Of a stretch of 64,000 nt of DNA, positions 43,131 through 50,772 are shown in pieces. Under the pieces are notes generated by a model, which had not been told where the DNA came from, made no database searches, and saw only the letters and a program-made list of their open reading frames with translations. The position numbers were made by a program, and so were the translations under genes. The stretch lies in contig NZ_JAGGNR010000036.1 in assembly GCF_018614975.1 (NCBI RefSeq), positions 28,561-92,560 of the forward strand, written 5' to 3'. The stretch's first letter is position 1; every line of letters starts with the position of its first letter. The DNA is from Paenibacillus polymyxa (GTDB lineage Bacteria > Bacillota > Bacilli > Paenibacillales > Paenibacillaceae).

Positions 43131-43585
43131 AATAAGGCCCCCCTGTACTTCGCATTGGGATAGCTATCCTGCAACGTTTCCCATTGGATAAAGAACTCAT
43201 CCGAGATTTTGTACATCAATCTCCCGGTTGCGCTGGAGGAATAGATTTTGGCATAACTTTCGATATAGATCAGCTTGGCACCGAAGATTTTACCGATGAG
43301 GCAAAAAGGGTAGGTTGCTCCCGCCCCTGTTGTAATGATCACCTTTGGACGCTCACGCAGATATAGAAAGAACGACTTGATAATATTAGCCACAAAGATT
43401 AACAAGAACATCGCATTTTTACGCTCTTGCTGCATTAAGAAGTATACTTTGCCCTGAGACGATTCTACTTTTCTGCTTTTATTTTTCTCGGTAATCAGGA
43501 AATAATCATGTTCTTCAACCGCAGGAATAATTTTGGTTAATTCATCAAAATGGCCGCCTGTAGAACTGATCAAACAGACCTTCAT
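43127..43585 (-). CDS. Alg14/PssD-like glycosyltransferase subunit (membrane anchor)
   Basis: The N-terminal acceptor-binding half of the heterodimeric transferase, 152 residues: VCLISSTGGHFDELTKIIP at the start (Rossmann loop), a membrane-associated helix AMFLLIFVANIIKSFFLYLRERP near 60-80, then VIITTGAGATYPFCLIGKIFGAKLIYIESYA near 83-113 and IQWETLQDSYPNAKYRGALF. Overlaps the Wzy stop by ATGA and the Alg13-like start. It recruits the catalytic subunit to the membrane. Confidence 0.92.
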   Translation of the reverse strand: MKVCLISSTGGHFDELTKIIPAVEEHDYFLITEKNKSRKVESSQGKVYFLMQQERKNAMFLLIFVANIIKSFFLYLRERPKVIITTGAGATYPFCLIGKIFGAKLIYIESYAKIYSSSATGRLMYKISDEFFIQWETLQDSYPNAKYRGALF

Positions 43586-44958
43586 GTTCTAATCTCCTTT
43601 GAAAAGGATACGTCCTTGGCTCGCTGTATCTGTATATCCACTTCTGCTTCAGCCCCTGACTTGGAATGGACTCCATTTCCCGTAGCATATAACGCGTTCA
43701 GGAAGATACAGAATGGAGCAATCAGATGAACCGTAGACAGGGTGTTGTCAAAAAAGGAATAGGTCAGGAAACCGATAATCATACCGGCAAAATACAACCG
43801 GATCATGCCGCCCAATCGGAAGTAAACAGCCCGGAACACCAGAATCAGCGATAGAAACAACAGGATGGCTCCAACTAAACCGCCATCGTAATAAAAACGA
43901 ATGTATTCATTATGCGGAACAACGAATCCAGAAAAAATACTTCCATCATTAGCTACAAGAGTTGAGCCGAGTCCACGTCCAAATATCGGATACTCATTTG
44001 CTTTGCCAATAAAATAATTCCAGGCTACATCCCTTCCCGACAAGCCTTTGCTCTCTGACCTCATCTCATAATTGTCCCACTGCGCAATCACCATATAGGC
44101 CACAGCGACAACGAACAGAATGAGAGGAATAATGGCACTGACTCTGCCTTTGATGAAGGCTTTCAGTTGATCAAAAAGATAGACCAGAATAATCGGAATA
44201 AGCGCAATAAGTGGCCCCCTTGTTCCCGTCTGGACCAGAATGACCAGATGTGTCAAGGTAAGCATGTAATACAGAACAACCTGATGGCCTTGCTTGATCT
44301 GAATCAGACAGACGCAGATCGAGATAAAACACAACATGGCCAGATGCGCGGCGATGTTAGCACCCTGTAACCGGGTTACTCCCGACATCTCCAGGTTAGT
44401 AATGGACAATATGCCGGCGAGTTGCAGAATATAACCACCAGCAAGACTGAACAGCGGCAACCATGCGAGTACACGTATAATTCGTTGACTGATCTCTCTT
44501 GAAAAATGGGGCATCAGCAACAAAAAAGGAACAATGACTCCCAGAAAGGCTTTGAATGGATCGAGTGGACTAACCTTACTTGGCAGATCCGATAGAAAAT
44601 AACTCTCCACAAATAAAAAACCAATCGCCAGTGCAGGATATATCAGATCTTTTCGAATACCAAAGCGTAAAAAAAGAGAGACGACAAAACCAAGAATCGC
44701 CAGCTTGTAGAAGGACAGCGAATCCAGTCCTGCCAGATGAATGCTAAATATTTTGTCAATAGACAATGAAAAACTTACGATGAGAATCATAAAAATCCAG
44801 CTGGGCTGTTTAATATAAACGCCCAGCAGAATCACAGCTATGAGTGCAACAACCGAGACTAGCGGAAGATAGATTGCTGCGAAGACAATTACCAGCGAAA
44901 CAAGTATGATATTAAACGACTTCATGTTTAATGCAGCAAGTATACCGGTCTTTTGCAT
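43582..44958 (-). CDS. Wzy-type O-antigen/EPS polymerase
   Basis: A 458-residue polytopic protein with about eleven hydrophobic segments, and the O-antigen ligase/polymerase pattern: VQTGTRGPLIALIPIILVYL near residue 240 and a large extracellular loop with LSGRDVAWNYFIGKANEYPIFGRGLGSTLV near 300-330 and PHNEYIRFYYDGGLVGAILLFL after it. This fits a polymerase that joins flipped repeat units. GAGGTGG lies about ten bases before the start. It lies 34 bases after the sugar transferase gene. Confidence 0.9.
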   Translation of the reverse strand: MQKTGILAALNMKSFNIILVSLVIVFAAIYLPLVSVVALIAVILLGVYIKQPSWIFMILIVSFSLSIDKIFSIHLAGLDSLSFYKLAILGFVVSLFLRFGIRKDLIYPALAIGFLFVESYFLSDLPSKVSPLDPFKAFLGVIVPFLLLMPHFSREISQRIIRVLAWLPLFSLAGGYILQLAGILSITNLEMSGVTRLQGANIAAHLAMLCFISICVCLIQIKQGHQVVLYYMLTLTHLVILVQTGTRGPLIALIPIILVYLFDQLKAFIKGRVSAIIPLILFVVAVAYMVIAQWDNYEMRSESKGLSGRDVAWNYFIGKANEYPIFGRGLGSTLVANDGSIFSGFVVPHNEYIRFYYDGGLVGAILLFLSLILVFRAVYFRLGGMIRLYFAGMIIGFLTYSFFDNTLSTVHLIAPFCIFLNALYATGNGVHSKSGAEAEVDIQIQRAKDVSFSKEIRT

Positions 44959-44992
44959 ATCTGCTATGCCACCTCAAAGCCAGAATCGTGTT

Positions 44993-45691
44993 TCAATACG
45001 CATCCTTCGAACCTACCAGCACCTTGAACGTTCTGAAAATAATTTTGATATCCACCATCATGCTGCGCTCACGGGCATACGTCAGATCCAGCTCTACCAT
45101 TTCTTCAAAACCAACACTATTTCGACCGCTGACTTGCCATAATCCCGTACATCCCGGGATCATCTGAAGACGTTGTCTGTCATAGGAAGTGTAGTTCTTC
45201 ACTTCTCTGGGCAGAGCCGGTCTGGGTCCAACGAGACTCATCTCTCCTCTGAACACGTTCCACAACTGAGGCAGCTCATCCAGACTGGTTTTCCGAATGA
45301 ACTTGCCAATCCGGGTAATGCGGGGATCATTTTTCATTTTAAACATATTTCCATTCACTTCATTCTGATCAATCAGCTGTTCCAGCAGATCTTCGGCATT
45401 CGCAACCATCGACCTGAATTTGTACATATGAAACTCTTTTCCATTCTGTCCTACCCGTACCTGACGAAAAAAAACAGACCCCTGCGGGGCCTCGATTTTG
45501 ATCAGTAATCCGATGACCGCAAACAAGGGGCACAAAATGATCAAACCTATGAAAGAACCCAGCAAATCGAGCATTCTTTTCATAAATAGATACACTTTAT
45601 CCGCATTTTGTCCTGACATCGTTGATGCATTGTACCCCAGACTTGGGTCCATAACAATCTCCGCTTCCTTCGATTGGGGAGATGGACTCAT
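44993..45691 (-). CDS. Undecaprenyl-phosphate sugar phosphotransferase (monotopic PGT)
   Basis: Starts the repeat unit by moving a sugar-1-phosphate from a UDP-sugar to undecaprenyl phosphate. The 232-residue protein has a short N-terminal tail, one re-entrant hydrophobic helix (YLFMKRMLDLLGSFIGLIILCPLFAVIGLLIKIE, residues ~34-67) and the catalytic PGT core: KFRSMV near 92, the DE pair in KTSLDELPQLWNVFRGEMSLVGPRP near 135-159, and GLWQVSGRN near 185. It lacks the four extra membrane helices of WbaP, so it is a minimal PglC/EpsL-like form. Its start overlaps the galU stop by ATGA. With galU before it, glucose-1-P is a likely substrate. Confidence 0.93.
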   Translation of the reverse strand: MSPSPQSKEAEIVMDPSLGYNASTMSGQNADKVYLFMKRMLDLLGSFIGLIILCPLFAVIGLLIKIEAPQGSVFFRQVRVGQNGKEFHMYKFRSMVANAEDLLEQLIDQNEVNGNMFKMKNDPRITRIGKFIRKTSLDELPQLWNVFRGEMSLVGPRPALPREVKNYTSYDRQRLQMIPGCTGLWQVSGRNSVGFEEMVELDLTYARERSMMVDIKIIFRTFKVLVGSKDAY

Positions 45692-46590
45692 TCAAACTCC
45701 CCCCCGGCTGCATGTTCTACCGACTCTTTTTCCAGAATCTGTTGCAGAGCTTGCAGCATTGGAATTCTAAGTTCCTGTTTTTGCAGAGCAAAGTCGATGG
45801 TTGTCAAAATGAATCCCAGTTTCTCGCCCACGTCATAACGTACTCCCTCAAAATCGTAAGCATACACTCCTTGTGTCTCATTTAAGCGCTGAATCGCGTC
45901 TGTTAATTGAATCTCTCCCCCTTGACCAATCTCCTGTTGCTCCAGATGCTCGAAAATCTCTGGACTCAGTACGTATCTCCCCATAATCGCCAGGTTGGAA
46001 GGCGCTGTGCCTTGGGCAGGTTTCTCTACGAACCTGAGAACCTCTGTCAAACGGCCATCCGATTGAAGCGGGTCCACAATACCGTATCTGTCTGTTTGTT
46101 CAGCAAGTACGGTTTGTACGCCAACAATGGAATGTTGAACCTGATCATATTGATCAATTAATTGTTTGGTGCATGGCACTTCCGATACGACGATGTCATC
46201 TCCGAGCAACACGGCAAAAGGTTCGTCACCGATAAAGTTACGTGCACACCAGACAGCATGACCAAGTCCTTTGGCCTCTTTTTGTCTTATGTAGTGGATA
46301 TCCACGTTAGAGGATTTGCGAACCTCTTCAAGCAGGCCCAATTTCCCTTTTTCCAGCAAATTGTGTTCCAATTCAAAAGCGTTGTCGAAATGATCTTCAA
46401 TTGCGCGTTTCCCTTTACCGGTTACGATGATGATGTCTTCAATTCCAGAGGCAATGGCTTCCTCAACGATATATTGTATAGTTGGTTTGTCCACAATAGG
46501 GAGCATTTCTTTGGGCATCGCTTTTGTGGCTGGCAAAAATCGTGTACCTAGTCCAGCTGCAGGAATGATTGCTTTTCTTACTTTTTTCAT
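45688..46590 (-). CDS. galU: UTP-glucose-1-phosphate uridylyltransferase
   Basis: Makes UDP-glucose for the EPS and glycolipids. The 300-residue protein has KAIIPAAGLGTRFLPATKAMPKEMLPIVDKP at residues 6-36, the UTP-binding loop and Lys, AVLLGDDIV near 130 and LRFVEKPAQG near 190. The start at 46590 is set by AGGGTGG; the longer in-frame form reads into the leader and is rejected. Placed directly after a structured RNA that resembles the EAR element. It feeds both the ugd reaction and the phosphoglycosyl transferase. Confidence 0.95.
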   Translation of the reverse strand: MKKVRKAIIPAAGLGTRFLPATKAMPKEMLPIVDKPTIQYIVEEAIASGIEDIIIVTGKGKRAIEDHFDNAFELEHNLLEKGKLGLLEEVRKSSNVDIHYIRQKEAKGLGHAVWCARNFIGDEPFAVLLGDDIVVSEVPCTKQLIDQYDQVQHSIVGVQTVLAEQTDRYGIVDPLQSDGRLTEVLRFVEKPAQGTAPSNLAIMGRYVLSPEIFEHLEQQEIGQGGEIQLTDAIQRLNETQGVYAYDFEGVRYDVGEKLGFILTTIDFALQKQELRIPMLQALQQILEKESVEHAAGGEFE

Positions 46591-46627
46591 AAATACCACC
46601 CTATCCTCTATTTTTTTAGTTTGATAA

Positions 46628-46742
46628 AAGTTGAACCAGGGCATCTAACCCGTCCTCACGTCATACCTTCGACGATTAACGTCTAAGGTTCATTGAACCC
46701 ACAGCATGACCGAGTGCCTACAGTGATAAAGGTGCAGTAGAC
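46628..46742 (-). ncRNA. Structured RNA resembling the EAR/epsC antiterminator
   Basis: On the minus strand several nested helices can be drawn. GGCA...TGCC (46717-46714 with 46643-46640), CTC/GAG and GTCAT/ATGAC form an outer stem. Inside lie the hairpins GGTTC-AAT-GAACC and GACG-TTAAT-CGTC, the latter framed by CCTT/AAGG. A CTAC...GTAG stem lies 5' and a GGG...CCC pairing at the 3' end suggests a pseudoknot. The position, between the BY-kinase gene and the first sugar gene of a ~20-kb EPS operon, matches the EAR element of Bacillales eps operons, which promotes processive antitermination. Assignment to that family is from memory of its layout, not from a model search. Confidence 0.6.
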
Positions 46743-46777
46743 ATTACCTGTTTACTTGGGAGCATTGGATGGAAGGT

Positions 46778-47455
46778 CTACTTCTCTCCGTAGCCCACCG
46801 GAACTGCAACGTTTTTGATATTGTTCAGGATTGCGCCCAGGATTCGTGCATTCACATGCTCCAGAGCAGCCTTAGTCTTCTTCACCAGTTCCTTCTTGAC
46901 CTTGCCCGAGTTCACGACCAGCAGCACACCATCACACAGCGAACTCACAATGAGTGCATCCGTTACTGCGAGCACCGGCGGTGTATCAAACATGATGACA
47001 TCATATTGATCCTCTAACTTCTCAATCAGCTTTTTCATCCGGTTGGAACCGATCATCTCGGAAGGGTTCGGCGGAATTGGGCCAGAAGTGAACAATTGGA
47101 GATTGTCGATATAGCTCTCTCTAAGCACTTCTTCCACACTGTACTGATTAGACAGCACACTACTGAGACCGATATGATTGGGTACGGAAAACACCTGGTG
47201 CAAGGAAGGATTACGCAGATCCGCATCAATCAGCAGAACTTTTTTGCCTTCCTGGGCATAGGTTACCGCCAGGTTGCTAATGGTTGTGGTCTTACCTTCG
47301 CCGGATTCAGCGGAAGCCACCATGATTTTTTTGATATGACTGTCGATTGAGGAGAACTGGATGTTCGTCCGTAATTTACGGTATCCCTCCGAGATTTGAG
47401 ATTTGGAGTTAAAATAGGTCACCAGACTGTTATTTTCATTGGTTAGCCGCGACAT
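46778..47455 (-). CDS. CpsD/CapB-type bacterial tyrosine kinase
   Basis: BY-kinase cytosolic domain that regulates chain length and export with its membrane partner. The ~225-residue protein has Walker A SAESGEGKTTTI near residue 50, Walker A' VLLIDADLRNPS near 74 and Walker B VIMFDTPPVLAVTD near 153. The usual Tyr-rich C-terminal tail is short: the end AVPVGYGEK has a single Tyr. ATG at 47455 is chosen because GGGGGATGG lies upstream; it overlaps the Wzz-like gene by 20 bases. Order PHP phosphatase, Wzz-like, kinase is the standard regulatory triad. Confidence 0.92.
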   Translation of the reverse strand: MSRLTNENNSLVTYFNSKSQISEGYRKLRTNIQFSSIDSHIKKIMVASAESGEGKTTTISNLAVTYAQEGKKVLLIDADLRNPSLHQVFSVPNHIGLSSVLSNQYSVEEVLRESYIDNLQLFTSGPIPPNPSEMIGSNRMKKLIEKLEDQYDVIMFDTPPVLAVTDALIVSSLCDGVLLVVNSGKVKKELVKKTKAALEHVNARILGAILNNIKNVAVPVGYGEK

Positions 47456-48185
47456 ATTTTCCATCCCCCACTTTCTGTTGAGATACGTAATTTTTCGTAT
47501 TTTTCAGATCATCTTTTTTCATTTTGGATATCACCGTAAGCACAGGCAGGCCCAGCTCTTTTTCAAGTTCAGTTTCGGATTTGAATGTGTCATCCAGATA
47601 ATCCAGCAGGAATACGAGTGCAATCGCGAGCACAAGACCTGCGAACAGACTGACAATGATGCTTAATGTGGTTTTCATATTAATTGGAGATGCATTACTA
47701 TCCACTTTGGCTTCACTGAGGATAGCCACATTATCGATTTTCATGATTAGGGGGATTTGAGATTGGAACACGTTGGAGATGGCATTGACCGTTTTTGCGG
47801 CTTTTTCGTAGGTAGTCCCTTGTACAGTTATGCTCATCACTTGGGATTCGCTGGCTGTAGAGACGGAGGTGCTATTCATGAGCTGTGCTGAGGTTAAGCC
47901 CAGGTCTGGATACGTGGTAGCGACTTTATCCATAATGGCGGAAGATTTAATAATTTCTCTGTATGAGTTAATGAGTTTGATATTGGTTTGAATCATGCTG
48001 AAGTCCATCATCGCCTGGCCTTGAACGTTAGAGGTCTGGTTCACGATAAGCTTGGAACTTGCCTCATAGATGGGCTGGGTGAAGAAAATGCTTTTGACCC
48101 CTGCACCCACACCGGCTATCAAAGCAATTGCAACAATCAACCACAGTTTCTTTTGTAAGAGTCGAAAATATCCTTTCAGTTCCAC
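47436..48185 (-). CDS. Wzz/YveK-type chain-length and kinase-activator protein
   Basis: Membrane protein of ~249 residues that activates the BY-kinase and sets polymer length. It has a helix at ~17-36 (WLIVAIALIAGVGAGVKSIF), an extracellular domain (~40-170) with LIVNQTSNVQGQ, and a second helix at ~172-192 (TLSIIVSLFAGLVLAIALVFLLDYL) followed by the cytosolic LDDTFKSETELEKELGLPVLTVI segment that contacts the kinase. GTG at 48185 has GGAGG seven bases upstream and is preferred over ATG two codons earlier. Confidence 0.92.
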   Translation of the reverse strand: MELKGYFRLLQKKLWLIVAIALIAGVGAGVKSIFFTQPIYEASSKLIVNQTSNVQGQAMMDFSMIQTNIKLINSYREIIKSSAIMDKVATTYPDLGLTSAQLMNSTSVSTASESQVMSITVQGTTYEKAAKTVNAISNVFQSQIPLIMKIDNVAILSEAKVDSNASPINMKTTLSIIVSLFAGLVLAIALVFLLDYLDDTFKSETELEKELGLPVLTVISKMKKDDLKNTKNYVSQQKVGDGKYVAANQ

Positions 48186-48223
48186 TTTCATTCCTCCTAT
48201 ACGTTGTGATCTATCCTATGTAA

Positions 48224-48982
48224 CTACCAGATGGACAGTAGCCATTTGCGAGGTTTCCAGCGTTCTGTGACCAGGCTCGAATTCGATAGAATGTGCGACG
48301 CATTCTCTGCCAGCCTCCTAACGGCTTCAGCTCCAAATCGATGCTCGATGGCCCGCTCTCCTTCACTTATGGCAAATGTCCTTTTGCACGTATCATGTGC
48401 ATCTGATGAAATGAAATGAAACCCGTTTTCTTTGCAAAAATGAAAACACCACTGCCGAACTTTCCGTCCGAAAAGCCCAGTGAAAGATTGAGCTGTGAGC
48501 TGACATAGTCCGCCTTGACTCAAGTAATCAGCCAACATCTTTGGCTTCTTCAAAATGACACGATTGCGTTCCGGATGAGCAATAATAGGGGTAATTCCCG
48601 CTATTCGTAATTCATGCAGTATCCTGGGGAACTGTGAGGGAATATGACCAAAGGGCAGTTCCAGCAACATGTAACGACTTCCGGCGAGTGTGCAGCACTT
48701 TCCTGCATATAAGTCTCCAATCAGGTTGTCATGCACCCTGATCTCCTGTCCGGGACGGATCTCCAGGCGAATGTTACGTTTGCGAAGTTCTGCATGAAGC
48801 AGGTCCACGGCCTGATTAACCACCATCGGTTCATTGTTGTATTGCCCGTTCAGGTGATGCGGAGTAGCAATAATGGAGGTGATTCCAGAGGCTGCCGCCT
48901 TCTCAGCCATCGCAACGGACTGCTCCATTCGAACAGGACCATCATCCAGGCCGGATAATATGTGGCAGTGCATTTCAACCAT
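48224..48982 (-). CDS. PHP-family tyrosine-protein phosphatase (CpsB/YwqE type)
   Basis: Manganese-dependent phosphatase that removes phosphate from the BY-kinase. The ~252-residue protein has the PHP metal motifs MVEMHCHILSGLDDG (residues 1-15), ATPHHLNGQY near 38, LELPFGH near 105, IIAHPERN near 132 and FISSDAHDTCKR near 190. No clear ribosome binding site is visible; a TTG two codons earlier is an alternative start. It is the first enzyme gene of the EPS operon, 32 bases before the Wzz-like gene. Confidence 0.92.
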   Translation of the reverse strand: MVEMHCHILSGLDDGPVRMEQSVAMAEKAAASGITSIIATPHHLNGQYNNEPMVVNQAVDLLHAELRKRNIRLEIRPGQEIRVHDNLIGDLYAGKCCTLAGSRYMLLELPFGHIPSQFPRILHELRIAGITPIIAHPERNRVILKKPKMLADYLSQGGLCQLTAQSFTGLFGRKVRQWCFHFCKENGFHFISSDAHDTCKRTFAISEGERAIEHRFGAEAVRRLAENASHILSNSSLVTERWKPRKWLLSIW

Positions 48983-49137
48983 ATTCAAACTTCGTGAAAT
49001 AGTATGAGCCCCCTCGCCCCTTTATTCATTGCGCAAATGCTTTTGGTGTTAAAGAACTAATGCATAACGCTATGAAATATAGTAAAATGGCGTTAAGTAC
49101 ATGTTTTGTTCAGAAAATGTTAAGAATTGACTTGGAA

Positions 49138-49572
49138 TTATATGGTGAAATCAATGTAACGATAGGGTTTCTGAAGAACCTTTTGTTCTGTTGCCTTTTC
49201 ATACTGAAAACGGGAAATCGCGGGAAACTGAACTTCAGTAAGCATTGTGTTTAACTGTCCAGTTATATATAGTTTCTGTTCTTGCTGAATATGCAAGTTT
49301 GAATGATACATTGTGAGCTCACCGAAGGGCTGTTTCCATTGCAACCTTGCGTGAAGTCTTACACATACATGTTGATCTTCAACATCCAAACCAATGAGCA
49401 TTTCTGATGATACTGGCAAGTTCAGGTCGCTCAGGAAGGTGATTGCTTGAGTGTCCATTCCAAGTAACAGAACAGGGCGTCTTTTGCGGTCTACCATTTT
49501 CCCATGAAACTCCTGAATGTACATATGGACATTTAATTTCATATCAGCCCATTCCTGAATTATTGATTGCAT
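49138..49572 (-). CDS. Hypothetical protein, possibly PilZ-like, leading the EPS operon
   Basis: No confident family. The 144-residue soluble protein is predicted mostly beta-strand (MYIQEFHGKMVDRKRRPVLLLGMDTQAITFLSDLNLPVSSEMLIGLDV... VRLHARLQWKQPFGELTMYHSNLHI), a pattern and length like degenerate PilZ domains; the RxxxR and D/NxSxxG c-di-GMP motifs are not clear. AAAGGAATG precedes the start. It is the first gene after the EPS promoter with Xre-type operators, 155 bases ahead of the PHP phosphatase gene. A regulatory role in EPS production is an inference from position. Confidence 0.72.
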   Translation of the reverse strand: MQSIIQEWADMKLNVHMYIQEFHGKMVDRKRRPVLLLGMDTQAITFLSDLNLPVSSEMLIGLDVEDQHVCVRLHARLQWKQPFGELTMYHSNLHIQQEQKLYITGQLNTMLTEVQFPAISRFQYEKATEQKVLQKPYRYIDFTI

Positions 49573-49654
49573 GATTTCATTCCTTTAGAATGGATTAGCC
49601 TACATGGACTGCCTCTACTTCCTTCTCACAGGTATATGGTCCAGGCAACAAGGA

Positions 49655-49730
49655 GATACTTAAAATATCCCAAATGATACATTTTGTAACTCCATACGTC
49701 CAATTTACGATACAATACGTATCATGTCAA
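49655..49730 (-). promoter_or_regulatory. EPS operon promoter with three Xre-type operators
   Basis: TTGACA (49725-49730), a 17-base spacer and TAAATT (49702-49707) on the minus strand. GATACAATACGTATC (49709-49723) lies inside the spacer; GATACATTTTGTAAC (49676-49690) falls just downstream of the start point; GATACTTAAAATATC (49655-49669) is 21 bases further. All three share 15-bp length and GATAC-N5-GTATC arms with at most one mismatch. Centre spacings of 21 and 33 bases are close to two and three helical turns. Repression by the divergent XRE protein is the simplest reading. Confidence 0.8.
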
Positions 49731-49920
49731 GCGGTATTTGGACATGGTTCTTTTGATTTACGACAATTTGAGATGTCCTTAGACAGACCTATTTACAAAT
49801 GAAAATGGGTTAAAGGAAACACATGAGGAGTTACTCTTTTGCAGGAAAGCTGCCCTGATCAAACACTTGGCTCAGGATTGTTTCAATATATATTTGATGT
49901 CGTTCAGGGGGAAATAGCTT

Positions 49921-50289
49921 ATGAGCTACGGAAATCGCATTGCTGAATTACGGGAACAGCGGGGACTTACTCAAGAAGAACTTGCGAGCTCCATTCATAT
50001 TACCAGAGCTGCTCTCTCCCACTACGAGAAGAACCGGCGTAAACCGGATTTCGAAGTGTTAACGAGACTTGCTGACATCTTTGATGTGTCTATTGATTAT
50101 CTTATAGGACGTACGAAGCAAAGCGATGTCGTGATGGATGAGGACGTACGTGAATTTGTGGATACCTTGGAGTTATCGGACAAAGAAGTGTTAGAACGCT
50201 TTGATCTGATGATTGATGGGAAGTCCTTAACGGAAGAAGAGGCACGTCGTTTTATTGCGTTTGTCCGCATGGAACGCAGCATGGACTAA
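49921..50289 (+). CDS. XRE-family transcriptional regulator
   Basis: A 122-residue regulator: HTH_3 domain at residues ~5-62 (RIAELREQRGLTQEELASSIHITRAALSHYEKNRRKPDFEVLTRLADIFDVSIDYLIGR, recognition helix around RAALSHYE) and a short helical C-terminus (LSDKEVLERFDLMIDGKSLTEEEARRFIAFVR), likely for dimerisation. GGGGGAAA lies ten bases upstream. It is divergent from the EPS operon and separated from it by 350 bases that contain three 15-bp operators of the type bound by Xre repressors. Its own promoter may be TTGGCT-16-TATATT near 49868-49895. It is probably the regulator of EPS and of the Cys-rich protein/ABC operon. Confidence 0.9.
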   Translation: MSYGNRIAELREQRGLTQEELASSIHITRAALSHYEKNRRKPDFEVLTRLADIFDVSIDYLIGRTKQSDVVMDEDVREFVDTLELSDKEVLERFDLMIDGKSLTEEEARRFIAFVRMERSMD

Positions 50290-50302
50290 ACCCGAAAAGA
50301 GG

Positions 50303-50347
50303 ACCCAGCTCCCGAGAGATGATATCTCTGGCTTCTGGGCTTTTTTT
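50303..50347 (+). terminator. Terminator of the xre gene
   Basis: Stem CCCAG...CTGGG with inner AGAGAT-GAT-ATCTCT, followed by seven T and GTG. Confidence 0.88.
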
Positions 50348-50386
50348 GTGTCCTGATTCCCCTCCATTCCATGGTTATCTATTGTG

Positions 50387-50542
50387 TCAAGGACGCTTGT
50401 TGTTGACGGAGGATATGAAATGGTTCCAACGCTCCGGGTCGATTCCGCATTGCAGTAAAACTTTCATGATGTCCATCTGAGTTGCTTCGACTTGTTTCCC
50501 TGTCGGCCTACGATCGTCCCTGTTTGGATGCTTCATATTCAT
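50387..50542 (-). CDS. Small hypothetical protein (51 residues)
   Basis: An ATG at 50542 is preceded by AGAGAGG with eight bases spacing and opens a 51-codon frame starting MNMKHPNRDDRRPTGKQVEA and ending HFISSVNNKRP. The product is basic, with a predicted helix TQMDIMKVLLQCGIDPERWNHFISS that has a single Cys. I do not recognise a family. It is convergent with the xre gene, with 100 bases between their stops, and the gltB terminator lies upstream. Confidence rests on the ribosome binding site and amino-acid-like composition. Confidence 0.6.
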   Translation of the reverse strand: MNMKHPNRDDRRPTGKQVEATQMDIMKVLLQCGIDPERWNHFISSVNNKRP

Positions 50543-50676
50543 TCCGCTAACCTCTCTTATCTATATACTTTCCCTGCCCTCCAAAACTAGCCTTATTATA
50601 CTTGAGAACGTCCCTCGATGTTGTCGTCTCATGACGATAACGTTTTTTGAAGCGGTTCTAATTTTGTCGAAAGCCA

Positions 50677-50722
50677 AATAGGAGCTATATGGTGCCAGAT
50701 TGGCAACCATATAGCTCCTATT
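50677..50722. terminator. Long perfect inverted repeat downstream of gltB
   Basis: AATAGGAGCTATATGGT (50677-50693) and its exact complement (50706-50722) form a 17-bp stem; inner GCCA/TGGC extends it with one bulged A. It lies 50 bases past the gltB stop. The T tract on the minus strand is weak (TTTGGC), so it may act as a 3' stabiliser as well as a terminator. Confidence 0.7.
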
Positions 50723-50772
50723 ATTCTTAATACAACCTGTTCATGCACTTCCACCTTTAAACAAGGAGGTTA

